Assembly (NCBI GenBank): GCA_039720395.1
Contig: CM077833.1
Location: 15,437,133-15,501,132 of the forward strand
DNA: 64,000 nucleotides
Direction of reading: 5' to 3'
Source: Liquidambar formosana
Taxonomy: Eukaryota > Streptophyta > Magnoliopsida > Saxifragales > Altingiaceae
The position numbers and the translations under genes are program-made. This document shows positions 37,385-48,857 of the stretch, in pieces; position 1 is the stretch's first letter; every line of letters starts with the position of its first letter. The notes beneath the pieces were generated by a model, which saw only the letters and a list, made by a program, of their open reading frames with translations, searched no databases and had not been told where the DNA came from.

Positions 37385-40325
37385 AAGAAAGAGGAAAGAA
37401 AGTAAGAAAGAAGAGGAGAAGAGGAAGAAGGACAAAGAGTGCTCACTCGCCGGAAAAAATGGAGGTTTTGAAAAAAACCTCCGTTGCCTCACACACGGAT
37501 CTGACCAGAGCAAAAAAAAAAAAGAGGAAAGAAAGAAAGAAAGAAAGAAGAGGAGAAGAAGAGAGAAGAGGGAGAACGGCAGTCGCCGTCGCCGTCGCCG
37601 TCGACGTTGCTCGCCGGTCTGCTGTAAGGGTGCCGGAGTTTCTTCCAGATCTCGTCTGGGGAGAGTGGGGTGAGGTGAGAGGGGTGGGTGAAGGGTATTT
37701 TAGACTTTTAAAGGGGTGGGTATATATTTTTGGGGGGTGGGGATAACAGGTGGGGTTGGCTTAACCTTTAGGGGGGTTGCAATAACCGCTCCCATACACA
37801 AAACCTTTCAAGCCTTAAGATTGAGTGAGATTGGCCCATGGGCCGAGAAACAAACATTAAAAAACCTTGGAACAAGATTAGGGAAAATTAGTAATAACCC
37901 CATTTAAAAGAATGGTTTTAGTAAGAATCCCATCAAAAAATTTCTTAACCCCTTAACACACATGAGTATTTTTGTTAGCAGTAACTCATCTTTTTTTTTA
38001 AAATCCTAATTTACCCTTATTTACTTATAGGGCACTCCTTTTTTTTTTGTTATTAAAGGTACCTTATGTAACTAACTTATTTTTTATTTGTCCATAACTT
38101 ACAAGATACAAATCTGTTTTTGATAGAACTTGTATATTTGAAATCTACTTGTTGTGAATTTCGAAACAATACCCATTATGACTAAATAATTTTGGGAAAA
38201 AAAAAATGGATCTATTGGTTTGCAGAGATGGAAACACCGTTAATATGGAGGTAAAGATAAAACAAAAATGATATTGTTGTGAGATAAGAGTAATTCCGTC
38301 AATTTGATGTCAAAAGGATTATGTGATTAATAAATTTGTTTATGGAGCTATTGTTCAAAAACTCTTATAACATGAGGCTATGACAAAAATTCCCAATAAT
38401 ATGTTCTTAAGGATAAAGGAAAGGGGCTTTATTGGCACCCCAAGACTTGCTTTTCATCTCTTATTTACTTTACATTTTAAGGTTGTATGAATAATATAAA
38501 AAAATAATAATAAAAAATGATCACATAATCTACTAGACAACTCTAGAGATATAATAAACACTACTCCATATATTTTGATATTAATTAATACATATTAATT
38601 GCTATGACAATCAAATCAAAGAAACAAAAGCATTTGCATTTCTAAGACCACGTATGCAGATTTCATACCATCATAGATCTTTCTTTATTATTTTCAATAA
38701 ATACAAAATACCTTTCTATGCAGTACTTAATCCCCATTAGAAAAAAAAAAAAAAAATCTGTTAAATAAATTAAGAGAATTTTGATATATACACATAATAT
38801 TATATAATATGTTATATTTTAAGACTGCACAAAAAATACTTCATAGCATTTTCCTTTCTTTAATTATGGATCCATGAAAAAGAGGCCTTCTTACAAAACG
38901 ATGATGCACGTACTTTAAGGAGGTCTAGATCAAAACAATTGTTCCCTCACTTCTATGGTGCATCACATGGAGCCAACACAATGAACTTAGCTACAGATCG
39001 ATCGACCCCACAAGTCCCACACCTATCGTGCGTGTCAACAAGTGCCGACAATTTGGCAAACGATGCAAATAGCGCAAGTGGAACAAGAGGAGTCTACGTA
39101 ACGTACCCTTTAAAAAATTATTTGTGCTTTCAAATTAAACCCACTCTCTGACAGTATCCGAGGGAAACCGACCAACGTGTTTATTCTGTTTAGTCAAGCA
39201 TGATCAAGGCTGAGTTGGTCATGTGTGGGGTTTGTCCCGGCGGGAGAGAAGGGGAGTAAAAAAAGGTGTCTTAATATAAAAATAATGGATTCACTATCAA
39301 TAAGTTTAGACCTTTTGTGTATGAGTTCTAAACTTGTATATTGGGTTCATGGTATTGGATTCGCGATGGTTGGTGAACTATTTGATGGTTTTTCTTACTA
39401 TTTTCTATGAGATAATACAACACAAAAGAGAATAAAAGAGAACTCATTCATATTATGCCACATGTTTAATAAAACAAAAGATAATTTATCATATCTATGT
39501 ATTCCTATATTATGTTAATTATAAACATGTCTCTACATATCCATATATATATATATGTTTATGTGTTCAAATGAATATAAATATGTGTCCATATATTTGT
39601 ATTCACGTATCCACTTACCCATATCCATCCATGTATCAATAATCTTTAAGATTAACTATGACATGTGACATGTTTTTTACAATTTCTTTACATTTCATGA
39701 TTTTATTTTGATGTGACTATGTGGGACAATGTGCGTGTTACAGAAAAGGGAAAAATGATTTTTATTGATACATGGCTGATGACTAGTGAAAATGATGTCA
39801 TTCCAAAAGTGTGTTTGTTGATATGTGAAGTGAAAACCGTTGCAACCGGCCAATTACTTTCCAAATAAGAAGTCCGTAACCTTATGTTTGGTACAAGGGA
39901 TATGTGAGAGGATGGAAAGGGGAGGAGAGAAAAGAAGAGGGAAAGAGTTTAAGGGGTGTATTTGGTAGGAGGAAAAGGGAGAAGGAAGGAAAGAGGAGGA
40001 GGGATAGAGAATCTCTCAAGTCACATTTTTCTCATCCCTCCAATTTTGGGGGGAAGGGTAGAAGGAAAGAATGGGTTGTTAAAATGACCATCTTTTTTTA
40101 CATGTGAGGGTAAAAAAGTAAAATCATATTTTTTAATAGCCATCTATCCATCCATCCTACTAAACACAAAGAAAGGAAAAGAGGAAGGAAAAAATTACAA
40201 TTCCATCCCTCTTACCAAAACAGATGAAGGAAAGAGGACTTTCCTTCCCAGAGGATAAAAAGTCCATCCTTCTTATTTTCTTCCTTCCACTTTTCCATCC
40301 TCTCTACCAAACCTACATAATAGTC

Positions 40326-40358
<33 letters not shown>

Positions 40359-40793
40359 ATACCAGTGAATAGTGACACCATAATACCCTTGATTGTGAAC
40401 GTTCACGTACACCCTATCCCCTTTGTTGACGCGAATAACAGGTCCCGGAAAACTGTCATTTACTGTCAACATGCTTTTCGTACTACACAATCTTGTAAAA
40501 TTGCTCTCCCTCAACTATAATGCAAACAAAATAAAAAATGAAATAGCTAGTAAAAATTATTTTAACAAACAAATAATCATATATTTTCAACAACAAAAAA
40601 TATTTAAGGTTCATAGATATTAAGCTCCACCAAAAAAAAAAAAGGGTGGGGAGGGGGATCATGGCCAATCCATGGCTCATAAGCATGCAGCACTTACAAC
40701 AAAGTCGTAATAATGGACATTGTCTTGAGCTATGCAGCTGAGGACCATCACACTCAGACAAAGAAACCCTGTGAATCCTGAGAGTGTGCCCAT
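30764..40793 (-). CDS. Laccase, LAC14-like (copy B of tandem pair), 7 exons
   Basis: Paralogue of the laccase at 6.1-11.4 kb, with the same predicted secreted phenol-oxidase role. Exons, 5' to 3': 40793-40698, 40514-40363, 35845-35601, 35136-35011, 33120-32541, 31827-31472 and 30966-30764. All junctions are GT-AG and the joined frame is open for 585 residues. Exons 2, 3 and 4 match the paralogue in length (152, 245, 126 nt) and phase. The signal peptide is about residues 1-23. Ligands: H82 and H84, H127 and H129, H462/H465/H467, and H524, C525, H526, H530 with axial-position Met535. The loop near residues 366-380 lacks the two cysteines found in most plant laccases, as in copy A. The C-terminal tail after PPC is longer and rich in charged residues. 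Intron 2 is 4.5 kb and holds several insertions. Intact and probably functional; the substrate cannot be told. Confidence 0.93.
33213..33262. repeat. C-run / T-run / G-run in intron 4 of laccase B
   Basis: C tracts, then ten T, then a run of about 13 G and a further G5. Both strands could form G-rich structures, and the C and G runs can pair. Confidence 0.7.
33501..33801. mobile_element. MITE in intron 4 of laccase B
   Basis: AGGATTTGTTTGGGTGTCTA at the left and inward CAGGGCTTGTTTGGGTGTAC at the right are inverted repeats, each followed by AATTCAA-type sequence. Probably hAT-type. It is absent from laccase A. Confidence 0.6.
34621..34881. mobile_element. Stowaway-like MITE in intron 4 of laccase B
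   Basis: Ends CTCCCTCCGTTTCAAATTAA and inward CTCCTTCCATTTTTAAATAA, flanked by TA on both sides. This is the best-preserved of the four copies of this family in the window. Confidence 0.85.
36099..36247 (+). rRNA. Fragment of plastid 16S rRNA gene (nuclear insertion)
   Basis: GGTACAATGGCCGGGACAAA, GAGGGTGAGCTGACCC, CGGTTCGGGTTACAGG, AAGCCGGGATCACTAGTAAT, GGCAGCCATACTCTCGTTCCC and GGCCTTG follow the order of the 3' region of chloroplast 16S rRNA (helices before the GTACACACCGCC motif). It carries many substitutions and indels and stops just before that motif. It is a decayed remnant, not a working rRNA. Confidence 0.8.
36290..36807. repeat. Degenerate tandem array of about 60 bp in intron 2 of laccase B
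   Basis: Units with TTGAGACNNAAATGAATGAGGCAC and GGCCTTAAAC recur near 36293, 36391, 36448, 36509 and 36572 and on to 36780. Similar sequence resumes at 37803-37860, so the Mutator-type element at 36817 split the array. Confidence 0.7.
36817..37793. mobile_element. 977-bp Mutator-type element (Pack-MULE-like) with exact 9-bp TSD
   Basis: Ends GGGAACGGTTATTGCAACCC and inward GGGAGCGGTTATTGCAACCC, flanked by ATACACAAA at 36808-36816 and 37794-37802. The interior is strongly strand-asymmetric: a C run, then CT-rich, then a poly-A, then GA-rich, then GC-rich GTCGCCGTCGCCGTCG. No transposase. A 164-bp-spaced direct repeat containing CGCCGGAAAAAATGGAGG, with the hairpin GGAGGTTTTGAAAAAAACC, occurs at 37284 and 37448. 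The long open frames here are low-complexity artefacts. The GC-rich parts suggest captured gene sequence. Confidence 0.85.
37879..38397. mobile_element. Mutator-like MITE, relative of 15201-16483
   Basis: GGGAAAATTAGTAATAACCCC at the left and inward GGGAATTTTTGTCATAGCCT at the right are imperfect inverted repeats. The second-arm motif (AAGAATCCC / AAGAGTTTTT) follows at equal distance. No clear target duplication. Confidence 0.5.
39883..40322. mobile_element. MITE in intron 2 of laccase B
   Basis: TTATGTTTGGTACAAGGGA and inward TTATGTAGGTTTGGTAGAG pair. GGATGGAAAGGGG / GGATGGAAAAGTGG follow on both arms. Confidence 0.55.
40327..40355. repeat. (GA)n tract next to exon 2 donor of laccase B
   Basis: A CT tract on the gene strand beginning 8 bases after the exon 2 donor, in the same place as the tract in laccase A. 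Confidence 0.85.
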
Positions 40794-40910
40794 CTTCAAC
40801 CCAGTTTTAATAGAACAGTAGTATTAGATGAAGACAGACACACACACACTCTCTTCCTTAATTTTGTGAACTTGGTCGATCTCCTTGTTTGGAGAGCTAT
40901 CTTTATAAAG

Positions 40911-40919
40911 AAGCAGCTA
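40911..40919 (-). promoter_or_regulatory. Probable TATA box of laccase B
   Basis: CTTTATAAAG lies 118 bp upstream of the ATG on the gene's strand, a plausible distance for a plant TATA box with a 5' UTR of about 90 nt. Confidence 0.45.
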
Positions 40920-41957
40920 ATACTGCCTTCTCAATATCCATGACTAGCTGGTAACTATGTGGACTGCTTGTTGGTTGGATTGCTTTTGATTGGGTTAATT
41001 AGGTGGAGACTTTATGTTATTGATATACCCCGGGATCTTCCATGGAAGCAACTGGACTCCAATTGGTATTCATTTAATAAATAAATTAAAAAAATAATTT
41101 TCTTGCTTGTCCAAACCGTCCTCGATCCCCTATATATGTTTTGTACTATTAGAGGGAAAAAAAAACAAAGAAGGGAAAATTACATATTATTCTCCAGAAC
41201 TCTAGACCGAAATCGTTTTTTATCTTTTATCTACAAAATCGGACAAATAACCTTCCATAATTGCAGGTTTTTTCACTTTACTCCTCTCCAGCTAGTAGCT
41301 GTTAGAATTTTAACGGAAATTGGCCATCTGCGCACCACGTGACCAACTTATTACATTTTTCAATCAAAACTACCCTTGTCTAATATTTTTATACTCTAGC
41401 CACAATTCCAAACGTCTTCTTCAGCACGTACCATATTTTTAATCCCTTGAACTGAATATTTGTATTCTACAAAAAAAAAAAAAAAAAAAAAAAAATCATC
41501 ATCCCATTAATGACTCATTTCTTCCCAATAATCTGTACAAATCATGATCTCAATTAAATCCAAATTATTAATTTCAAACAAAACCAAACAATGCATATAT
41601 ATAACATTGTGTGTGTGTATATATATACAGAGAGAGAGAGAGAGAGAAAGAGAAAACAGGGTCGAGGTGATGAGCATGTTGAGGAGGGACGAATCACATT
41701 CGGCCTGGAGCTGGTGGCATAACTCGCAATTGTCGTTGCAATTGCTGTGAACTTGTTGAAGAAGAAGGAGTTGGCCTCGATCTTAATGTGCGATGGCAAT
41801 GGCGGGGATCTCACTCGGCAAAGGGTACGTGTTCGCCATCCAAGATACAAGATTAAAACCTTTGAATCCTCAATTTTTTTTCATCAATTTGAACTTTGTA
41901 AAGTAATATCTCTATCTAACTGATCAAAATTTGATTTCAATTATATATATATGCGTG

Positions 41958-42180
41958 TGTGTGTGTGTGTTTGGAAGCAACTGAAAATATGGGATTTAAG
42001 ATTTTCTTTCATTTTCTCTTATTTTTCCTCTGTTTATGTGCAAACAAATGGTTGGTTAGGTTTAGATTTATATATGTGTGTTTGGAAGCAACTGAAAATA
42101 TAGGATTTAAGATTTTCTTTCATTTTCTCTTATTTTTCCTTTGTTTTATGTGCAACAAATGGATGGTTAGGTTTAGATTT
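41958..42180. repeat. Two-unit tandem repeat, about 105 bp
   Basis: GTGTTTGGAAGCAACTGAAA to GGTTAGGTTTAGATTTA occurs twice in succession with few differences. Confidence 0.85.
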
Positions 42181-42182
42181 AC

Positions 42183-42204
42183 GTTTAGGGTTAGGGTTAG
42201 GGAT
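42183..42204. repeat. Interstitial telomere-like repeat
   Basis: TTTAGGG followed by two further TTAGGG units. The plant telomere unit is TTTAGGG, so this is only partly canonical and very short. Confidence 0.5.
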
Positions 42205-43943
42205 TTTTTATTTGGCCATGGAAGTGTTGATGGTCGTGGTGACGGAAAACAACCACGCCAACAATGAGATTGGGTTAGCTCCATCAGATCCATTATCCAC
42301 ATTACCAGGCTTAAATGGCTGAAAATAAATGTGCCCACCAGAGTATTAAAAAAGAAAAAATTCAGTCTTTGAGTGGGCCATGGAAATAGGTGTTCGTGGT
42401 GATGGAAGCAACCACGCCTCTAGTTCCAATTCAACGTCTTCTTCTTCCAAACAATCATAATAATCTGATAGTTTCTTGGTAGCGACTACATGTTTGGTTC
42501 AAGCATTGTATTTCTTAAAGGTTGACACTTTGATCAATCTTTTTACCTAAAGGTTCTGTTTGGTTGGTGAGAAAATTGAAGAAAAGAGAAGGAAATGGAA
42601 CTTGATAACATGGGTAATCTCGTACTATTGCAATATCATAGAAAACAATGTGAATCTAAGGGGCATTATTGTCATTTCAATCATTCTGTTAATTGCAACA
42701 GTCTAAAATCTATTTCTAATAGTTTAAGGATGATTTGTCTGATTTTGTAGACGATGGGTGAAAAATGATTTTGGCATAAAATTTCAAGAGCAATATGTAA
42801 TTTTCCCAAAAAAATAAAAAAGAAGAGCAAATAAATATATATGTGTCGTGCGTCTAGTCAAGACCCTACAAACTCCGGGAGGAAAACATTTTTTAACTCA
42901 GAAGTAAAAACCTTGAAAACCCAAAGAAGAGAACCATATTCATGTCATGAGCACTTTTTTTTCCCCCTTTTTGACTTTTCATTCGTCACATAATATAAAG
43001 TAAGTTATTGTTTTCTTACGACAACACTCCTTTTGTAAATTAAAAAATTCACATTGCTTAGAATTTCTTGTTCTTCCCTTTTATTTATTTATTATTTTTT
43101 TAGATATGCTGCTTAGAATTTCTTCTAATTCGTTTGCAAAAGGAGTTCAAATTCTCTCCATGATTTTCATGTTTTCATCGTGCTCGATTTTGTACCATAT
43201 CATATCACATGCATAAATTGAAGGCCATTCGACAAATAGACAAAAAGGCATTACCAGATGCCATTATTTCGAATGTGCCTTACATGTTAATTTTTTTTTG
43301 TCTCTTCAATGGTATCTCACATACGTGACATAATGTATTATGATGTAAAATTAAGTATTATCACAGCACATACGCGTAGTTAAGTAAAAGATCGGTTTAG
43401 ACTTTTGAAAGTTAGATCAATGGGTGAGTCAAGAGTAACACAACCTGGCAACTTGTATATTTACTAACAACAATGTAATTAAGAATGTTCTATCTTCTTA
43501 AGGAAAAAAAAAAAAAGGAAAAAAAAAAAAACCACTAATAAGTTTATAATTGAGGTGAAAAATTCTGAGGATGAAAAGAATAATTAAATTGATAGTGCAT
43601 GTGATTTTCCTATTTGGGTTTTACTGAGAAGGTCAAAAGTAAAAAATCATAAATAGTCTTTCTCCCCACCTCAAATTTTTGGTTACATTAATTGGAAAGA
43701 AATCAACTCTTAAACCTATGGTTACTCAAATTCCCACCCACCCAATACTACCTGCTAAGTTAAATGATTGTTAAAATAGTTTTATTTTATTTTATTTTAT
43801 TGAGATTGGTAAAATAGTCTTGCGTAAGTCCAAATTAAGAATCACTAATAACAGTTAGAATGATAAAAATGTAGAAGGAATGAAATATAAGAGGCTAGGG
43901 ATAAACTTTTCATCCCAAAAGAAGAGAAACATTCTCTCTTTAT

Positions 43944-44208
43944 TATGTGTTTGGTTAAAAGGATGAAAAGACAATTTCAGTATTCCTCTTTCGTTTATGC
44001 GTGTTTTGTGAGATAAATAGACGAAGACCTAAGAATACTCATTTGACCATTCTACCCTCACTTTAAAAGAATGAAACAAAGCGAGGGCATTATTGATATT
44101 TTAGCAGGAAGACCTTTCCTCCCATCTCTCACACTGTGAGTCTCTCATAGCCAAATTGGGAGGATGAGAAAAAGTGGATTTGAGGGGTCTCTCTCTATCA
44201 AACACGTG
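43944..44208. mobile_element. Possible MITE with GTGTTTGGTT ends
   Basis: GTGTTTGGTTAAAAGGATGA and inward CGTGTTTGATAGAGAGAG are inverted, with GGATGA / CATCC-type pairing inside. The evidence is modest. Confidence 0.4.
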
Positions 44209-46220
44209 GGTTGGGTCTATTCCCTTCCCTCTCTCTCCCTTGTTTCCATTCAGGTTGGAATATGCCTAGAGCCCCAGACCAACTAAATTTATATTAAAAG
44301 TTAAAAAAGAAAAAAAATTAATAGTACGCATTTAAATTTGCCGGGATTAAATATATTAGATTTAGAATTTTTGTCTTGATTTGGATAAAATATTTTAGGA
44401 TTTCCAAATCTATTATCTTATGACATCATTACCATACTAAGCAGCGTGAAACATGGGATCGAAATTAAAAATAAGATTAATTTAATTAAAAGAAGATTTT
44501 CTGCACCATTGTCATTCAACAACTCAATTTAAAATATCTATCAGAAAGCCAAAAGTAGAATTATCCCGTGCTATGATAAATGAACAACATTAAACAACTT
44601 TCAAAATTTGTAGCTTATTCGATGCCAATGGGATCTTGCATTGCCCATATCAACATTTAATTAATAAAAAAAAAATGTTTCAGTTGCATTATGAAAAGGG
44701 TGGCGTTATTGTCAGAGTACAAAACTTTATTTCCACGGTTATGCACAATACATTGTTTATTTTGCCTTTTCAAAATTCAACGGTTATGAGTTTAGAGAAG
44801 TCGCTCGAAGGATTACATGCAGAGATGATAAAAATAGAGGTAGAAGAAGTGGAAGTGGCTCTGGTGAATGCCAAGAAAATAGCTAGGGACTTGCAATAAC
44901 AATTATCACATTTTTTTTTTCGATAAATCAAGGATTTTTGTAATGTTTAATATTATCTTTAAAAACATTTTCATGGAATTGGATTGAATTGAATTTTTTG
45001 GTTGGATTCTTTTGGGTAGTCTAACACCCTATGCCTTGGACACCCTATCCCTTGGGCTAGGTTCTAATTTTCCCCCTAAAGCTACTATACGAGACTATGT
45101 AGAGACTTCATCCCCTAATCGATCTCACCCATAAATTAGATGAAAGTGCGTTATGGAGAAGTGTTGATGGGGTCTGGTTCTGTGCTAGGGGGAAGTGAAA
45201 GCGTTGCTAAAGATGGATACTTGTTCCCATACCTTACAACGATTGTGGCAGGTTATTGACAAGCAGGTGGTACTTTTTTTTTTATTAATGGGATTTATCG
45301 AACAGAGTAGGTAGAAATAAAAGCAATAAAGAAAGCTTTGTTGTGGAATGAGGTCTTTTTAAACTTGGGTGAAGACAAATTCAAAGCAGAGAAAAAAAAT
45401 GGGGTAACATGTTGAGGTTTAGACTGGCCATGGTGGTTTGGAGAGAGAGAGAGAGAGAGAGAGAGGAAGGGGAGAGAAAACAATGGCGGTGACGAAAAGA
45501 GAAGAAAGAAACGCAGAGGGGCTAGAGAGAAGATTTGGACCGTTTGGTAATCAATTGGTCTTTTTGACTCAAGGGTAAAATAGTCCATTTGAAACAATGT
45601 AAATTTAATAGGCGTGGAAGAAGAGATATGCCCTCTGGCATTATCTCCACCCTATGAAAATATATAATATTCTTATGAATCTTAGCCAATTTTTCCGATA
45701 GTATTTGCTAAAAGGTTAGCTTTTTTCAATAAAGGTAAAGCGTAAAAAACTACTCCCAAGTTTGGGGTAGGTTTTTGATTAGTACTCAAGTTTAAAAAAG
45801 GTTAATTAGGTATCCAGGCTTTCAAATGTATTCAATTTGAGACTTACCATTTGTTCAATTAATCGTGATTCAACTATTTGACTAATAATTTTTAAAATAT
45901 ATCAACATTACTCTTATTTCGTACATAAATTCCCTATTTTGCTCCTGTCATGGATCTAAAGCTTATAGTAAGTTTTTTGATCGAAAGCAAAACTTTTATC
46001 TCTCTTCTTACGTAGATTTCACAAGACTTATCAATATTACTTTCTCTCTTATCAGATCATAGACAAGCAAGATCAGATTTTTTTTCAAAGATTAGATTTT
46101 TTTTTTTCAAAAATAATGTTTTCATTTCTCTCCTTTTTTAGTTCCTCAAAATTTTTTTTCTTTCTTTCGATTATGCACAGCACGATATACATACATACAT
46201 ACATATATATACATATATAC

Positions 46221-46393
46221 AGAGATGATCCCATCAGCACGTGCTAATATAAGTTACATCAACACTATACATTAGGGGTTGTACCCCTTGCATTAATTCA
46301 ATGCATCTCACATCTCGCTAATGCACAAGGTACAACTCTCAATACAGGTTTTGATATAAAATATATTAGCACGTGCTTATTTGATCATCATCC
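46221..46393. mobile_element. CAGCACGTG-family MITE
   Basis: Nearly identical to 19211-19383, and again bounded by TA runs. Confidence 0.75.
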
Positions 46394-46685
46394 TATATAT
46401 ATATATATTACACTCACACTCAAGGGAAAATTACAGTTTACAGTGTAACCCCACCGTCACTACTGGCTAGGAGGACCACGAGTTTAGAGTGTAACCCGCC
46501 CCCAAAAAAAAAAAAAAAAAAACTACTGGCAAGGAGGGCTAGGAGGACCACCAACGACCTTTCTAAGGAGAGGCTCTAAAAGCCAGTAGCTAGATCTTGG
46601 AGACTCAAAGTTGCTGTGGACCAATAGTAAGGTGGGAAGCATCATCCAAGGAGCACGTACTGTACTACGTGAATATAAAAACTAG

Positions 46686-47925
46686 AGCGAGGCAATAATT
46701 TAATTAAACTATGCCATAACGTATAGGACGTGCGATTGTGGAAAAGACAAAACAACAATAAAGAGTGGGGAATGGGTAATTTTCATTCATCCCAAAGGAA
46801 TTTAAAATAGGGTAAATTACATTAAGACCCCTTTTAAAATTTGACAATTACAAATGGATGTCCTCACGTTTCTGAAATTATATTAAGACTCCCTACTTTA
46901 CAAAATAAACTATAAAAAGACCTCTCTCTCTAACCTCCATCCATTAATCCGTTAAATCACTTTCAATTTTTTTCAAAATACCCTAATTACTCTTATTGGA
47001 TGACAACTTCCATGTTAAATGCATATAACTCATCAGTCCAACACATTCATCTAGTACATTTGATTTATTTATTTATTTATTAATAAACAATTAAAAGATT
47101 ATATATATATATAAGAAAAATGCCAAAAAGCTTAAATTTTTGTCCAATTGATGTGGTAGCCATCAGATTTGCTCATTAGAAACAATTATGTATTTAATTG
47201 ATGTGTAAAAAAATAAATAAATAATTTACCAAGTTGCCACCTTATTTGCCACTTCTATACGTGCATCTCCATTATAATAATTTTTTTTATTTATTTCTAC
47301 ATATGAGTAATGCTACATAGCCCCCCCTTTTTTATTTTTACTCAAATCTACTTACTTAAATGAGGTGGCAACTTAGCAAATCAATTTTTTTTTTTTTTTA
47401 TTTTGCAAATCAATTAAAAATTTAATTAAATAAATAATTGTTTCTAAGGAGCAAATTTGACAGCTGCCACATCAGTTGGACAGAAAATTAAAATTTTTTT
47501 TTAGCATTTTTCTTATATATATATATATATATTATCTTTTAGTTGTTTATCAATAATAATTAAAAAATTCAAAAGTATTGGATGAATTATTAGACTGGTG
47601 AGTTATATGTATTTAACATGAAAGTTATCATCCATTAAAGGTGAATTATTGAATTGGTGAGTTATATGAATCTAACTTGTGATATCATTTGATTGTATCA
47701 TAATTACATGAAAGTTTTTGTTAAGTTATAGATGTGTTTTAAACGGTTATTACCTAATTTCGTGTAGGAAAAAACACAAAAAGGAACAGACCTAAGAGAA
47801 CCGCACTCTAAAAGCTAGAGCTAAGCAATAATTTAATTAAACTATGCCATAACATATAGGATGTGCGATTGTGGAAAAGATAAAACAACAATAAAGAATG
47901 GGGAATGGGTAATTTTCATTTCTTG
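46686..47925. repeat. 115-bp direct repeats flanking a foldback element
   Basis: GCAATAATTTAATTAAACTA through ACAATAAAGA.TGGGGAATGG is present at about 46686-46805 and again at 47819-47925 with few differences. A further GGGTAATTTTCATTCATCCC follows at 47947. The sequence between is mostly the foldback element starting at 46812. Confidence 0.8.
46812..47640. mobile_element. GGGTAAATTAC foldback, right end lost
   Basis: It starts AGGGTAAATTACATTAAGAC like the copies at 16857 and 18895 and shows the same central palindrome. On the right it breaks off after CATGAAAGTTATCATCCATTA, so the second terminus is missing. Confidence 0.75.
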
Positions 47926-48447
47926 CTTATTAAAAAAAAAAAAAAAGGGTAATTTTCATTCATCCCAAGGAAATTTAAGACAAGGTTCCATCAGTATAAG
48001 TGTGGACAATGAGAAAACTACATGATAAAACCAAGAAATTTCTGTGCGACTTAGACTGACATGATTGTTTAACCTAACCTCTGACAACCTCTCAAAATCT
48101 CCTTCCCTCTCAGATGACGTGTCGTTAGGCAAAGGTCTTTGATTTGAATTTATTCTCTAATTAATTTATAATATAATCTCAATTGTGCCCTTCAGATCAT
48201 TAGTCTACTACACAGACAACTAAACAGCCCCAATTTCCTCTTAGGAAAAAAACCAAAAAAATAAAAAATAAAAAAATAGTCGCAGTCTCACAATTTTTCC
48301 TTTACGTGTAAGCAAAATGAAAGAATTTAAAATTAAATAAAAAAAATCATTTGAATCACATTTAGAACATATAGTGAGGCACTTCAAAATTTACCAGATT
48401 TTGTAGGAAAATAAATCCTTATAAAACACAATTGCTACCCTTGTGGG

Positions 48448-48857
48448 CAGGTGTAGAACTAGAAATTTTTGTTTGGGGTCACCACTTATATACTAACATA
48501 CATAAATAAGCACATATATTCATATATTTTATGTATTGGGCGTGTATGCATGCGTTTATGTAAAATATAAACTCCTAAACTTGATAGTTAGGGGAATTAT
48601 TACAAAGAGATGAATATTTACCTATGCATTCGCTTAATTATTTGGTTACCTTTCAAGCTTAGCTGGCATTTACAATAAGGGTGGAAAAATAAAATTGGGG
48701 TGCCACTTTATCAAGTATGGAGGGAAAAAGTGAAATTGGGGGTGCCACTTTATCAACTATGGGGGTGCCCACTCATCAAATTAAAGGGAGTTATGAAGCT
48801 TTTAAAAAATTTTGGGGTTGCCACAGCCCCCCAAGGGCAAACGTGGGTCCGCCCCTG
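48448..48857. mobile_element. 410-bp hAT element with exact 8-bp TSD
   Basis: Ends CAGGTGTAGAACTAGAAA and inward CAGGGGCGGACCCACG, flanked by CTTGTGGG at 48440-48447 and 48858-48865. Non-autonomous. The interior near 48680-48780 has three short tandem units with GGGTGCCACTTTATCAA. Confidence 0.85.

Larger units (their letters stand above)
40920..46220. other. Intergenic region upstream of laccase B
   Basis: No gene supported. It holds poly-A and GA microsatellites (41472-41494, 41630-41648), a two-unit 105-bp tandem repeat, an interstitial telomere-like stretch and a MITE, each listed separately. 45440-45462 is another GA run. Confidence 0.4.

Noticed and set aside
36641..37513. Several long open frames on both strands (up to 240 codons)
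   Set aside because: They are made of CT/GA-rich, poly-C and poly-A low-complexity sequence inside a transposon, with open frames on both strands at once, so they are composition artefacts.
41640..41830. Plus-strand frame with a hydrophobic stretch (LAIVVAIAVNLLKKK)
   Set aside because: Interrupted by a stop, no start or splice context, and no family recognised.
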